Below, one piece after another: positions 22,624 to 31,120 of a stretch of DNA of 49,688 nucleotides. Below the pieces are notes generated by a model that saw only the letters and a program-made list of their open reading frames with translations, was not told the origin of the DNA and ran no database searches. Each line of letters starts with the position of its first letter. The first letter of the stretch is position 1. Made by a program: the position numbers and the translations under genes. The stretch is from a bacterium BMS3Abin14 (GTDB lineage: Bacteria > BMS3Abin14). The stretch lies in assembly GCA_002897695.1 (NCBI GenBank), contig BDTG01000021.1, positions 1-49,688 of the forward strand, given 5' to 3'.

Positions 22624-24271
22624 CCCTGATGGAACGGAAACGTTCCACCGTGACCCGGCCCGGCCTGCCTCCCCTGATCTTCCGGACCCATTTTCTCTCC
22701 GTCACCATGATCTCCACCGTGGAGTCCCGTTTCGCTCCGCTTTTGGCTGCAGCCAATCGGCCCGCTTCCAGGATTACCTCCTCCGGGGGCCGTTTTCCCC
22801 CGGTCAGTATGACGACATGTGAACTGGGGTAATCCCGGGCATGGAGCCAGAGGTCGTGGGGCGAAGCCGCCTCAAAGGTCACCCTCTCGTTGTCGGCCGC
22901 GCTTTTGCCGACGAGGATAGTGAACCCCTCCTTCCAGTATCGCCTGCCTGGAGACTTTCCGGATTTCCCACTGCCGGGTTTCCGGCGCCCCGACCTGCCG
23001 GCCGCTTCCGGAGGGGCAACCCTTCTCAGGAACGCTTTTGCCGGTCGTTCGTCGCCGTCTGAAAGGGCATTTCGGGCTTTCTCGATATCCTTCCGGGACG
23101 ATTCCAGGGCAGTTTTTTTCTTTTTCAACGCTGCGAGGCCGCGCTTGAGCCGTTTTACCCGGGAGAACAGGCGGTCCGCATTGGCCCGGGGGGTAATGGA
23201 AGGATCCAGGTCAACCTCGATCTCGATGGAGGAACCTTCATCGGAAGGATAGGCGAGCGTGACCCGGGATGCGCCCCGGGGGATCTGTGAGAGATTGATG
23301 AGGATTGACTCGGCTTTTAACCGCAGCTCACCGTATCCACGGCATCGGGTCTCCTCGTCCTCGATGATTGCCAGGCTGCGCTCAATCTTTTCCGCCTCAT
23401 TTTTCAGCCGCCCAGCCATATTTTGGACGGGATTCGGAACACGCCGCCCCTCGTCAGCGCCGGTCTGTCCTCTCCATTCCCACGCCGCCTCTGAAAAGGA
23501 GGTAAATGCCCGTATGGATTCGGCCTCTTCATGGGCCAAAAGGAAGGGAAAAAGGTTCCATCGTTCCCCCCGCAGGGCCAGGCATCCAGACCCACCGGTC
23601 GACTGTTCGGACATCGTCCGGAGGGCAGCCGACAGTTTCTCCGGGTCACCATGCGGCGCCCTTGACATGGCCAACCGCGCCGTCACAGGCGAGAGTCCTC
23701 GCACACAGTCCATCAGTTCACGGACACCATTGCAGGAGGCGCCGCGAAGGGTTTCGGCCGAAATGTCCTCAATGGCCGAGCCGGGCCTTACGGGCGGGGG
23801 TGTCCACCTGTGTCCGGGAATGACCGGCCGGACCCTGCTCATGTCGGGCGGTACCTGCTTCAGTGAGCCCATAATCCTTTCGTCGGAGTCAAGGAGGATG
23901 AGGTTGCTGTGGCGTCCCATGACCTCCAGGACCATGACGAAGGTCTCCCCCCGTTTTTCGGGCCACCCTGCGGAAAATTCCATTCTGACTATCCTGTCCC
24001 CCTTTTCAGGCATGATCATTGAGGCCAGGACCGCCCCTTTTACTCGGGAGGCCGGAAAATCGGAGAAGAATCCCCCCGGCGCCTTTATTCCGGAGCCTGT
24101 CGGGGGAAGAAATACCCCCGGGCGGTCCGCCCGGATGGAGAGGAGAAGGCCATTCCCCCCGAAGTCCAGGACTACTTCATCCCTTGCGGCCCGGCGAACA
24201 CCGGACATCCGTCTGCCGTTTAACAGATGTGCTGCCTGAGTGACAGCGGCTTTTAAGGAGAGGTAATCCAT
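22607..24271 (-). CDS. RqcH/NFACT-family ribosome quality control protein
   Basis: 554 residues on the minus strand, the only clear gene on that strand. NFACT-N is at 1-200 with EVMGRHSNLILLD, and the Asp-Arg pair at 92-93 (KGDRIVRMEF) aligns with the DR motif needed for alanine-tRNA recruitment in Bacillus RqcH. A coiled coil (about 280-400) with helix-hairpin-helix flanks follows, then NFACT-R (SPHDLWLHARDYPSSHVVI) at 455-550. The family binds stalled 50S-peptidyl-tRNA and adds C-terminal alanine tails. It is somewhat shorter in the linker than Firmicute RqcH. Older databases call it a fibronectin-binding protein. It runs divergent from rpiB. Confidence 0.92.
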   Translation of the reverse strand: MDYLSLKAAVTQAAHLLNGRRMSGVRRAARDEVVLDFGGNGLLLSIRADRPGVFLPPTGSGIKAPGGFFSDFPASRVKGAVLASMIMPEKGDRIVRMEFSAGWPEKRGETFVMVLEVMGRHSNLILLDSDERIMGSLKQVPPDMSRVRPVIPGHRWTPPPVRPGSAIEDISAETLRGASCNGVRELMDCVRGLSPVTARLAMSRAPHGDPEKLSAALRTMSEQSTGGSGCLALRGERWNLFPFLLAHEEAESIRAFTSFSEAAWEWRGQTGADEGRRVPNPVQNMAGRLKNEAEKIERSLAIIEDEETRCRGYGELRLKAESILINLSQIPRGASRVTLAYPSDEGSSIEIEVDLDPSITPRANADRLFSRVKRLKRGLAALKKKKTALESSRKDIEKARNALSDGDERPAKAFLRRVAPPEAAGRSGRRKPGSGKSGKSPGRRYWKEGFTILVGKSAADNERVTFEAASPHDLWLHARDYPSSHVVILTGGKRPPEEVILEAGRLAAAKSGAKRDSTVEIMVTERKWVRKIRGGRPGRVTVERFRSIRVKPKG

Positions 24272-24315
24272 AGCCGTAAATTACCATAATCACCGATTAC
24301 TTTACAGTGTCGTGC

Positions 24316-24343
24316 TTGACAAATCGTCGCCGGAACGTATGAT
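24316..24343 (+). promoter_or_regulatory. Strong sigma-70 promoter of rpiB-glyA operon
   Basis: TTGACA (24316-24321), a 16-nt spacer and TATGAT (24338-24343) match the consensus at 11 of 12 positions. Transcription would start near 24350, about 90 nt before rpiB. The -35 box, read on the minus strand, gives TTGTCA and may also serve the divergent rqcH-like gene, but no good minus -10 is seen. Confidence 0.75.
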
Positions 24344-24404
24344 GTGGTCGTTTACCTGAGCGCCCGACGGAAGATGGGTTACGGTCGATGAGAAGAAACG
24401 ATTT

Positions 24405-24420
24405 TCACCTGGACAGGTGA
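24405..24420 (+). promoter_or_regulatory. Palindrome in the rpiB leader, next to the ribosome-binding site
   Basis: TCACCTG-GA-CAGGTGA is a perfect 7-bp inverted repeat ending directly before the purine tract GGGGGGGGAG that serves as rpiB ribosome site. It could be a protein operator between promoter and start or, with its two-base gap opened into a hairpin, influence translation. No family is recognised. Confidence 0.4.
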
Positions 24421-24438
24421 GGGGGGGGGAGAACAAGA

Positions 24439-24891
24439 GTGAGTTCTGAACCATACCTGGGCGCTGGGATCGCCCTGGGATCGGACCATGCCGGTTTCGC
24501 CCTCAAGAGCCTGGTCAAGGGCCACCTGAAGGCCCGTGGAATTCCGGCCATCGACGTCGGTGCCGATTCCGAGGATTCGGTGGACTATCCCGATTTCGCC
24601 CGCAAGGTGGTGGACAGGATCCTGAGCGGTGAGGTCGACATGGGAATACTCATCTGCGGGACAGGGATCGGGATGTCCATAGCCGCCAACCGCCATCGCG
24701 GCATCAGGGCGGCTCTGTGTCACGATCACTTCACCGCCTCGGCCGCGCGCAGGCACAACAACGCGAATATCCTTGCCATGGGCGGCAGGCTTATAGGCCC
24801 CGACCTTGCGAAGGAGATCGTCGATACCTGGCTGGACACGCCCTTCGAGGGCGGTCGTCACAAGCGCCGAACGGACAAGATGGACCTGTAG
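24439..24891 (+). CDS. rpiB: Ribose-5-phosphate isomerase B
   Basis: 150 residues from GTG 24439 with a GGGAG tract upstream. LGSDHAGFALK at the N-terminus and ICGTGIGMSIAANR are the RpiB/LacA-B signatures; the Cys of CGTGIG is the general base position and the HDHFTASAARRHNNAN segment binds phosphate. It interconverts ribose 5-phosphate and ribulose 5-phosphate in the pentose phosphate pathway. It leads an operon with glyA six nt downstream; the pair with dCMP deaminase and nrdR is common in Gram-negatives and supports nucleotide precursor supply. Confidence 0.95.
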   Translation: MSSEPYLGAGIALGSDHAGFALKSLVKGHLKARGIPAIDVGADSEDSVDYPDFARKVVDRILSGEVDMGILICGTGIGMSIAANRHRGIRAALCHDHFTASAARRHNNANILAMGGRLIGPDLAKEIVDTWLDTPFEGGRHKRRTDKMDL

Positions 24892-24897
24892 GAGGGA

Positions 24898-26151
24898 ATG
24901 AATTTGTCATTGGAACAGTTCGATCCGGAGATATATAACGCCATCCGCCTTGAGACCGAGCGGGAGGAATACCAGCTTGAGCTCATTGCCTCCGAGAATA
25001 TGGTCAGTGAGGACGTGCTGGAGGCCCAGGGCAGTGTTTTGACAAACAAATATGCCGAGGGGTATCCCGGGAAGCGTTACTACGGCGGCTGCGAGCATGT
25101 GGATACCAGCGAACAGTTGGCCATTGACAGGGCAAAAGAGCTGTTTGGCGCGGACTATGTCAACGTCCAGCCCCACGCCGGCGCCCAGGCCAACATGGCG
25201 GTCTACTTCGCTGTCCTCGAGCCGGGCGATACGTTGATGGGGATGGACCTCGCCCACGGCGGGCACCTCACCCACGGCAGCCCGGTGAACTTTTCCGGTT
25301 TTCTTTACAACGTCATATCCTACGGTGTCAGGGAGGATGATCAGCGCATCGATTTCGACCAGGTACGGGATCTGGCCAGGGAACATCGGCCGAAGATGAT
25401 AATTGCCGGGGCTTCGGCCTACCCCCGTATCATTGACTTCGTGAAGTTCCGTGAGATCTGCGACGAGACAGGGGCGATCCTCTTCGTGGATATGGCCCAC
25501 ATTGCCGGTCTGGTGGCCGCGGGCGAGCACCCCAGCCCCGTTCCCCACGCCCATATCGTGACCACCACCACCCACAAGACCCTCAGGGGTCCCCGGGGCG
25601 GCATGATCATGAGCACCGGGGACTGGGCCAGGAAGCTGGGCAGCCGGGTGTTCCCAGGTTCCCAGGGCGGGCCCCTGGAGCACGTTATCGCCGCCAAGGC
25701 AGTGGCCTTCAAGGAGGCCCTGCAGCCCGATTTCAAGCAGTACCAGCGCCAGGTCGTCACCAACGCCGCTGTTCTGGCAGGCGAACTGGTCAAACACGGA
25801 TTCAAACTGGTGTCCGGCGGAACCGACAACCACCTGATGCTCCTGGATCTTCGTGACGAGGAGTACACCGGGAGGGACGCCGAGGAGGCACTGGATGCGG
25901 CCGGCATCACGGCAAACAAGAACACCGTGCCCTTTGAGACGAGGAGTCCCTTCATCACCAGCGGCCTGCGTCTCGGCACACCGGCCATCACAACCCGGGG
26001 CATGAAGGAGCCCGAGATGCTCCAGGTAGGGCGCTGGATAGGGGAGGTACTTCGCAAACGTGACGACAAGGCCTTTCTGGCCCGGGTCAAGGGACAGGTC
26101 CGGGAGCTGTGTGAGAGTTTCCCGTTCTACGGCCACCGGCTCGAGGACTGA
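24898..26151 (+). CDS. glyA: Serine hydroxymethyltransferase
   Basis: 417 residues from ATG 24898, with AGGAGG upstream. [20 protein letters not shown] is the N-terminal family signature. [14 protein letters not shown] near residue 226 holds the PLP-binding lysine. Cytosolic PLP enzyme converting serine and tetrahydrofolate to glycine and methylene-THF, feeding thymidylate and purine synthesis. Length is normal. A 422-residue open frame on the opposite strand is a codon-bias shadow. Confidence 0.98.
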   Translation: MNLSLEQFDPEIYNAIRLETEREEYQLELIASENMVSEDVLEAQGSVLTNKYAEGYPGKRYYGGCEHVDTSEQLAIDRAKELFGADYVNVQPHAGAQANMAVYFAVLEPGDTLMGMDLAHGGHLTHGSPVNFSGFLYNVISYGVREDDQRIDFDQVRDLAREHRPKMIIAGASAYPRIIDFVKFREICDETGAILFVDMAHIAGLVAAGEHPSPVPHAHIVTTTTHKTLRGPRGGMIMSTGDWARKLGSRVFPGSQGGPLEHVIAAKAVAFKEALQPDFKQYQRQVVTNAAVLAGELVKHGFKLVSGGTDNHLMLLDLRDEEYTGRDAEEALDAAGITANKNTVPFETRSPFITSGLRLGTPAITTRGMKEPEMLQVGRWIGEVLRKRDDKAFLARVKGQVRELCESFPFYGHRLED

Positions 26152-26157
26152 GAATAG

Positions 26158-26625
26158 GTGAGCTCCGGGCCGCATCGTCCCTCATGGGACCGGTATTTCA
26201 TGGATATCGTCCACCTGGTCGCCGGCAGGTCAACCTGTTTGAGGCGTCAGGTCGGGGCTGCATTTGTAAAGGACAAAAATATATTGGCCACCGGTTACAA
26301 CGGCGCGCCTTCAGGTGTCCCGCACTGCGCTGAGGTGGGATGCCTAAGAGAGCAGCTCGGCATCCCATCTGGTGAAAGGCACGAGATCTGCCGGGGCCTT
26401 CATGCGGAGCAGAACGGAATCATTCAGGCGGCCAGGCACGGCATAAACCTTTCGGGGTCCACCGTGTACACCACTGACAGCCCATGTGTTATCTGTGCCA
26501 AAATGCTCATTAACGTACGTGTGGAGAGGATTGTCTGCGGGCAGGGATATCCCGACAGCCTTGCGGTGGAGATGCTCGCCCAGGCAGGGCTTGAGGTGGA
26601 ATATCTCGAGGGAGACAGGAAATGA
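26158..26625 (+). CDS. dCMP deaminase family protein (ComEB-like)
   Basis: 155 residues from GTG 26158, six nt after glyA. Zinc-dependent deaminase motifs HAEQNGI (His and catalytic Glu) and PCVICAKM (two Cys) are intact. Extra Cys and His residues in the CAEVGC...HEICRG segment fit the structural zinc site of dCMP deaminases. The reaction dCMP to dUMP feeds thymidylate synthesis, consistent with glyA and nrdR neighbours. Start by GTG with weak ribosome site AATAG. The stop overlaps nrdR. Confidence 0.92.
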   Translation: MSSGPHRPSWDRYFMDIVHLVAGRSTCLRRQVGAAFVKDKNILATGYNGAPSGVPHCAEVGCLREQLGIPSGERHEICRGLHAEQNGIIQAARHGINLSGSTVYTTDSPCVICAKMLINVRVERIVCGQGYPDSLAVEMLAQAGLEVEYLEGDRK

Positions 26626-27113
26626 AATGTCCATTCTGCTCCGATTTCGACAACAAGGTAGTTGATTCCCGTCTTACGGGCGACAGCGATGTCATCCGCC
26701 GCCGGCGCGAATGCCTCGGCTGCGGCAGGCGCTTTACTACCTACGAGAGGGTTGAGGATATCCTGCCCATGGTGATCAAGAAGGACGGTCGCCGTGAGCC
26801 GTTTGAAAGGGCCAAGATCCTTTCCGGGATCCAGACCGCCTGCCAGAAGAGGCCCATCAGTGTTCAGATGCTGGAAGAGATCGTCGACAGGATAGAGAAG
26901 AAGGTCCAGGAAAACGGGGAAAAGGAGATCAAGAGCAGTACTGTTGGCGAGACCGTCATGCAGGAACTGCATGACCTGGACGAGGTGGCCTACGTGCGGT
27001 TTGCCTCCGTTTACCGTTCATTCAAGGACATCAACGAATTTATGGACGAGCTGAAAGACCTCCTGAGCGAGGAGGAAGCCCGTCGGCTGAATGGGGAGAA
27101 GACGAAAAAATGA
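26622..27113 (+). CDS. nrdR: Transcriptional repressor NrdR
   Basis: 163 residues from ATG 26622 (ATGA overlap). The zinc ribbon (C3, C6, C31, C34: MKCPFC ... [13 protein letters not shown]) is followed by an ATP-cone domain (about 49-139, [17 protein letters not shown]). NrdR senses ATP/dATP and represses ribonucleotide reductase genes. No reductase gene or clear NrdR box pair is visible in the window. Co-transcription with the dCMP deaminase gene and glyA is likely. Confidence 0.97.
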   Translation: MKCPFCSDFDNKVVDSRLTGDSDVIRRRRECLGCGRRFTTYERVEDILPMVIKKDGRREPFERAKILSGIQTACQKRPISVQMLEEIVDRIEKKVQENGEKEIKSSTVGETVMQELHDLDEVAYVRFASVYRSFKDINEFMDELKDLLSEEEARRLNGEKTKK

Positions 27114-27143
27114 TTCGGTATTTCATGATGAGGTCATTTTGAG

Positions 27144-28457
27144 ATGAAAAGAATGTTCCATGGCGGGGTTCATCCTCACGATCACAAGGAAACGAGGGAT
27201 CTGGCGATCGTGCAGATACCATTGCCGGATGAATTGGCGGTCAGTCTGTCCCAGCACATCGGAGCCCCCGCGAGGCCCATTGTTTCCAGGGGGGACAGGG
27301 TCCTGAAGTACCAGCCCATTGCGGAGCCCTCCGGTTTTGTGTCGGCGGGGCTCCATGCACCGACCTCAGGGACGGTAAAGGGTATCGAGCCCATGCCGCA
27401 TCCCTCCGGCCGTTTTATCCCTGCAATCATTATTGAGCCCGACGGACTGAATGAGGCCGGGGATACCCTGAAGCACGCGGATCCTGATCTCGAGAAAGGG
27501 CCTGAAGCGTGGAAGGAGATGGTGAGAAACGCAGGTATCGTCGGGATGGGCGGCGCGGCCTTTCCAACCCACGTGAAGCTTAACCCTCCGAAGGACAAAC
27601 CCATTGATCTCGTTGTCGCCAATGGGGTCGAGTGCGAACCGTTCCTGACCGCGGATCACCGTGTCATGCTGGAGGACCCCGATCCGATTATCGGCGGGTT
27701 GCGCCTGGCCATGGAGATCGTTGGCGCCGGCAGGGCCATTGTGGCCATTGAGGCCAACAAGCCTGACGCGGCCGAAAAGATCCGGTCCATGGACCTGCCC
27801 CCCGGATGCGAGGTAGATGTATTACCGGTAAGGTATCCGCAGGGCGCTGAAAAACAGCTTATTTTTGCCCTGACCGGCAGGCAGGTGCCATCGGGGGGCC
27901 TTCCCATGGACGTGGGCGTCGTCGTTCAGAATGTCGGTACCCTGGCCGCCATCCACGAGGCCGTCACGACGGGCCGTCCCCTTGTCGAGAGGGTCATGAC
28001 ACTCGGCGGGACTGTTCCCAAAGGGCCCGGGAATTACCGGGTGGTTATGGGGACCCCCCTTTCCCACATTATCGAGACTACCGGCGGGCTCCAGGGGCCG
28101 GCGGCGAGGATTATCAGCGGGGGCCCCATGATGGGGCTGCCCCTGTCCGGTTTTGAGAGCTCCATGACCAAGGGAACCAGCGGCCTGCTTGTCTTCGGGG
28201 CGAGAGATTTCAGGGAACTTCAGTCCCGTCCCTGCATTCGCTGCGGGTCGTGTGTGAGAGCCTGCCCTGTTCATCTCTTGCCCCATACCCTTGGCAACCT
28301 GGTGGAGTGGGACCATTTTGACGAACTGGAGGAGTACCATATCAGGGATTGTATCGAGTGCGGATGCTGCACCTATATCTGTCCTGCCGACCGAAATCTG
28401 GTGCAATACATAAGACAGGGCAAGGCTGAACTTCTGGCCAGGAGCCGATCAAAATGA
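27144..28457 (+). CDS. rnfC: Rnf electron transport complex subunit C
   Basis: 437 residues. The N-terminus FHGGVHPHDHKETRD is typical. An NADH/FMN-binding region (about 130-330) contains GMGGAAFPTHVKL and VVANGVECEPFLTADHRVML. Two 4Fe-4S motifs close the protein: CIRCGSCVRACPV and CIECGCCTYICPA. RnfC is the peripheral NADH-oxidising subunit on the cytoplasmic face. The cluster is C-D-G-E only; see the missing A and B noted elsewhere. ATG 27144 has a weak site (TGAG). Confidence 0.96.
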   Translation: MKRMFHGGVHPHDHKETRDLAIVQIPLPDELAVSLSQHIGAPARPIVSRGDRVLKYQPIAEPSGFVSAGLHAPTSGTVKGIEPMPHPSGRFIPAIIIEPDGLNEAGDTLKHADPDLEKGPEAWKEMVRNAGIVGMGGAAFPTHVKLNPPKDKPIDLVVANGVECEPFLTADHRVMLEDPDPIIGGLRLAMEIVGAGRAIVAIEANKPDAAEKIRSMDLPPGCEVDVLPVRYPQGAEKQLIFALTGRQVPSGGLPMDVGVVVQNVGTLAAIHEAVTTGRPLVERVMTLGGTVPKGPGNYRVVMGTPLSHIIETTGGLQGPAARIISGGPMMGLPLSGFESSMTKGTSGLLVFGARDFRELQSRPCIRCGSCVRACPVHLLPHTLGNLVEWDHFDELEEYHIRDCIECGCCTYICPADRNLVQYIRQGKAELLARSRSK

Positions 28458-29452
28458 CCAAGAGTGTCCTTGCGCCCTCTCCCCACCTGAGGTCGCCCAA
28501 AACAATAGAAACGGCCATGTACGGTGTCATTGTGGCGCTTGTGCCCGCCGCCGGCGTGGGAGTGTACTTTTTCGGGCTGAATGCTGTCAGGGTTATTGCG
28601 GTGTCGATTATTGGCTGCCTGATTTTCGAGGGCCTTGTCCTTCGGCTCCGGGGCAAAGGGCTGTCCACCCTGAAGGACGGCAGCGCTATCCTTACCGGTC
28701 TTCTGCTGGCAATGAACCTCCCCTCATCTTCCCCGGTATGGATGGTCCTGATCGGGAGCAGCGTTGCTATCCTTGTGGGCAAACAGGTCTACGGCGGGCT
28801 GGGCTACAATCCGTTCAACCCGGCTCTCGTGGCGAGGGTTTTCCTCCTCATCAGCTTTCCCGTGGCCATGACAAGTTGGCCTGAGCCCGGGGCGTTTTCC
28901 CTTTCTCTCGACACTGTGACCAAGGCAACTCCCCTTGGGGCCATAAAGACGAATCTCCTTTTACACGGGAATGTCGGTGATATCGCCCATATGAGTCTTC
29001 TTGATCCCTTCATGGGACGCATGGGCGGCAGCCTGGGAGAGGTGTCAGCCATTGCGCTGCTGCTCGGAGGGATTTTTCTGTTGGCGCGGGGGGTGATTAC
29101 CTGGCATATACCCGGGAGTTTCCTGGCCACCGTCTTTGGTATGACCGGTCTTTTCTGGCTGATCAATCCCCAGAAGTACGCCTCGCCATTCCTTCATCTC
29201 GTTACAGGTGGTCTCCTTCTGGGGGCCATCTTCATGGCCACCGATTACGTCACCAGCCCGGTGACAACCAGCGGCATGATCATGTTCGGTGTCGGGTGCG
29301 GGGCGATCACGGTTTTCATAAGGCTGTTCGGCGGATATCCCGAGGGAGTCTCATTCGCCATCCTGCTCATGAACTCGCTAACCCCCATTATTGATCGCTA
29401 TACGAGACCGAGGGTCTTCGGTTATTCACCCGCCGGGGGGGTGAAAGCATGA
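28454..29452 (+). CDS. rnfD: Rnf electron transport complex subunit D
   Basis: 332 residues with about nine membrane segments. SPHLRSPKTIETAMYGVIVA is the N-terminal family signature and KQVYGGLGYNPFNPALVARV the conserved loop. The covalent FMN threonine lies in KATPLGAIK, where most relatives read SGATPL. The protein forms the membrane channel part of the ion-pumping Rnf complex. ATGA overlap with rnfC. Confidence 0.96.
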   Translation: MTKSVLAPSPHLRSPKTIETAMYGVIVALVPAAGVGVYFFGLNAVRVIAVSIIGCLIFEGLVLRLRGKGLSTLKDGSAILTGLLLAMNLPSSSPVWMVLIGSSVAILVGKQVYGGLGYNPFNPALVARVFLLISFPVAMTSWPEPGAFSLSLDTVTKATPLGAIKTNLLLHGNVGDIAHMSLLDPFMGRMGGSLGEVSAIALLLGGIFLLARGVITWHIPGSFLATVFGMTGLFWLINPQKYASPFLHLVTGGLLLGAIFMATDYVTSPVTTSGMIMFGVGCGAITVFIRLFGGYPEGVSFAILLMNSLTPIIDRYTRPRVFGYSPAGGVKA

Positions 29453-30042
29453 AAACCGGAATGGTGCGTCTTGTCGTGGTTCTTGGCACGATCTGCCTGG
29501 TTGCGGCTCTTATCCTGGCAACGGTTTACAAGGTGACAAAGGCGCCCATCGCATACCAGATGAAGCTCGAGGTCATTCGGTCCCTCCAGGCCGTCCTTCC
29601 CGGGATGGAGATCGACCCGGACAGTCAGTACATCGACCTTCCATGGAACAAGGATCAGACAGTCCGTGTGTACAGGGCCTCGGGTGCAGGCGGTATCACG
29701 GGTGTTGCCTTTCAGGTCATCGCTCCGGACGGGTACAGCGGCAACATCCTGATCATGATGGGTGTGCTGCCGGACGGAAGCCTGGGCGGTATCGAAATTC
29801 TCGCCCATGCGGAGACCCCGGGCCTGGGAGCGCGGATCGTCGAACCGTCCTTCAAGGATCAGTTCAAGGGGCGTTCCCTTGAGAATACCAATTTCAAGGT
29901 CAAGAAGGATGGTGGGGATATAGACCAGCTCACCGGGGCTACAATATCCCCCAGGGCGGTCGTCGGCGCAGTCAGGAGAGGCCTCGTCTGGTTCAAGAAG
30001 AACCGGGAGAAGGTTCTCTCCAATGCGGAGGGTACCTCATGA
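29449..30042 (+). CDS. rnfG: Rnf electron transport complex subunit G
   Basis: 197 residues. One N-terminal membrane segment (about 5-28) is followed by a periplasmic FMN-binding domain with the flavinylation motif LTGATISPRAV near 165, where the Thr carries FMN through a phosphodiester bond. An ApbE flavin transferase is required but absent here. ATGA overlaps on both sides show tight coupling with rnfD and rnfE. Confidence 0.95.
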   Translation: MKTGMVRLVVVLGTICLVAALILATVYKVTKAPIAYQMKLEVIRSLQAVLPGMEIDPDSQYIDLPWNKDQTVRVYRASGAGGITGVAFQVIAPDGYSGNILIMMGVLPDGSLGGIEILAHAETPGLGARIVEPSFKDQFKGRSLENTNFKVKKDGGDIDQLTGATISPRAVVGAVRRGLVWFKKNREKVLSNAEGTS

Positions 30043-30629
30043 CGAGTTATCGCGAGGAGTTCACCAAGGGGATATTCGGCGAGAATCCGGTCTTTCGCAT
30101 GGTACTCGGGCTGTGTCCGACCCTTGCGGTCACGAGCAGCGTTATAAACGGCATTGCCATGGGGCTTGCGACGCTTTTCGTCGTGGTCTGCTCCAATACC
30201 GTCGTAGCATTTATGCGGAAGATTATCCCCGACAAGGTCCGTATTCCTTCGTTTATCATCATCATCGCTTCCTTCGTCACCGTCGTGGACCTGGTAATGG
30301 CTGCCTGGGCCCACCCCATGCACAAAACACTTGGCCTGTTTATTCCCCTTATCGTGGTGAACTGCCTCATACTCGGCCGGGCCGAGGCCTTCGCCTCCCG
30401 TCAACCTGTGCTCAGATCCGTGGTCGATGGACTGGGCATGGGGGTCGGCTTCACCCTTTCCCTGGCTCTGCTGGGGTCGGTCCGCGAGATTCTGGGCAGC
30501 GGTACCTGGCTGGGGATCAACGTCCTGGGTGGGGCCTACCCGGACATGCTGGTCATGATCCTGCCCCCCGGGGCCTTCCTCGCCATGGGTGGGCTGCTGG
30601 GACTTTTCAACGTTCTCCAGAGATCATAA
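30039..30629 (+). CDS. rnfE: Rnf electron transport complex subunit E
   Basis: 196 residues with six membrane segments. ENPVFRMVLGLCPTLAVTSS contains the Cys that, with RnfA, coordinates the membrane 2Fe-2S site; CLILGRAEAFAS is the second conserved Cys segment. RnfE and RnfA are homologous halves. RnfA should follow, but the TAA at 30627-30629 is followed by a heptamer array from 30636 and no rnfA or rnfB reading frame. Normal length, so rnfE itself is not truncated. Confidence 0.95.
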   Translation: MTSYREEFTKGIFGENPVFRMVLGLCPTLAVTSSVINGIAMGLATLFVVVCSNTVVAFMRKIIPDKVRIPSFIIIIASFVTVVDLVMAAWAHPMHKTLGLFIPLIVVNCLILGRAEAFASRQPVLRSVVDGLGMGVGFTLSLALLGSVREILGSGTWLGINVLGGAYPDMLVMILPPGAFLAMGGLLGLFNVLQRS

Positions 30630-30635
30630 ATAATT

Positions 30636-30726
30636 GTCCAATGTCCAATGTCCAATGTCCAATGTCCAATGTCCAATGTCCAATGTCCAATGTCCAATGT
30701 CCAATGTCCAATGTCCGGAGTCCAGA
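30636..30726. repeat. Heptamer tandem array, 11 x GTCCAAT plus two degenerate units
   Basis: Eleven perfect consecutive copies of GTCCAAT run from 30636 to 30712, followed by GTCCGGA and GTCCAGA. The array begins seven nt after the rnfE stop. The perfect identity implies recent expansion or continuing slippage. There are no spacers, so it is not CRISPR. A related CCAATGTCCAA occurs at 45515-45525. Confidence 0.95.
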
Positions 30727-30774
30727 GTCTGCCCTGCACAACAAGCCGTCCGGGATTGCCGCGTCGTCACCCCC

Positions 30775-30840
30775 ACCTCGGTCCTCCCCCCTCAAAACAC
30801 TTTCCCCCTCACCTCGGTCCTCTCCCCCCCAGGGGAGAGG
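30775..30840. repeat. CT-rich direct repeat with 9-bp hairpin
   Basis: ACCTCGGTCCTC occurs at 30775-30786 and again at 30811-30822. The second copy runs into CCTCTCCCC (30819-30827) pairing with GGGGAGAGG (30832-30840) around a CCCA loop. The hairpin may act as a terminator or RNA-stabilising element, though no T-tract follows. Similar CT-rich dyads are dispersed in many proteobacterial genomes; here only the two half-copies are seen. Confidence 0.65.
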
Positions 30841-30900
30841 AAGAATGAGGATAGGGTCCATCAGGAAGGGAGGAAGAATTAGGAATATGCCTCACTTTAT

Positions 30901-30953
30901 GCTCGCAATGACAGGCGCAGTCATCGCGAACCGTTCCCAGGTGAAGCGATCCC
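30901..30953. repeat. REP-like imperfect palindrome
   Basis: GCTCGCAATGAC (30901-30912) faces GTCATCGCGAAC (30920-30931) as an inverted pair with two mismatches, followed by GTGAAGCGATCCC (30941-30953). The pieces resemble the widespread GTCATTGCGAG...GAAGCGATC intergenic repeat family. It appears degenerate. The family assignment comes from memory of the motif, not from a search. Confidence 0.45.
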
Positions 30954-30985
30954 GTGTGCGACCCTGTAGTAAAATAGACACACAG

Positions 30986-31060
30986 TGTTGCAATAAGACC
31001 ACATTTTCTCCTTGTCTCAATTCCACTTCCCTGAAAGCAGCCTGTCGATGCAGTGCAACA
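30986..31060. promoter_or_regulatory. Inverted pair TGTTGCA / TGCAACA upstream of lpxC
   Basis: TGTTGCA (30986-30992) and TGCAACA (31054-31060) are exact inverse copies 61 bp apart, both preceded by CAG or CAGTG. They lie about 45-120 bp upstream of the sigma-54-like box, the distance at which enhancer-binding proteins bind. Heptamers of this kind can also arise by chance. Confidence 0.25.
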
Positions 31061-31105
31061 TGCTGTAAATGTTAAAAAATTTATCTATATCCTCCTCCGC
31101 GGACT

Positions 31106-31120
31106 TGGCACAGGATTTGC
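31106..31120 (+). promoter_or_regulatory. Putative sigma-54 promoter directly upstream of lpxC
   Basis: TGGCAC-N5-TTGC is an exact match to the RpoN core with correct spacing of GG and GC. The start of transcription would fall near 31131-31133, leaving only three to five nt before ATG 31136, so either the mRNA is almost leaderless, the true lpxC start is elsewhere, or the match is chance. Confidence 0.45.

Noticed and set aside
23259-24239. 326-codon plus-strand frame opposite the rqcH-like gene
   Set aside because: The minus-strand translation is a clear NFACT protein; the plus frame is Arg/Ser/Pro-rich and featureless.
24907-26175. 422-codon open frame on the minus strand opposite glyA
   Set aside because: Exact antisense shadow of a certain gene in GC-rich DNA; the translation has no recognisable family or domain.
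30636-30726. CRISPR array
   Set aside because: The unit is 7 bp without spacers and there are no cas genes nearby.
30634-30882. Open frames through the heptamer array
   Set aside because: They arise because a 7-bp repeat gives a 7-codon period without stops; the product is only the repeated SNVQCPM.
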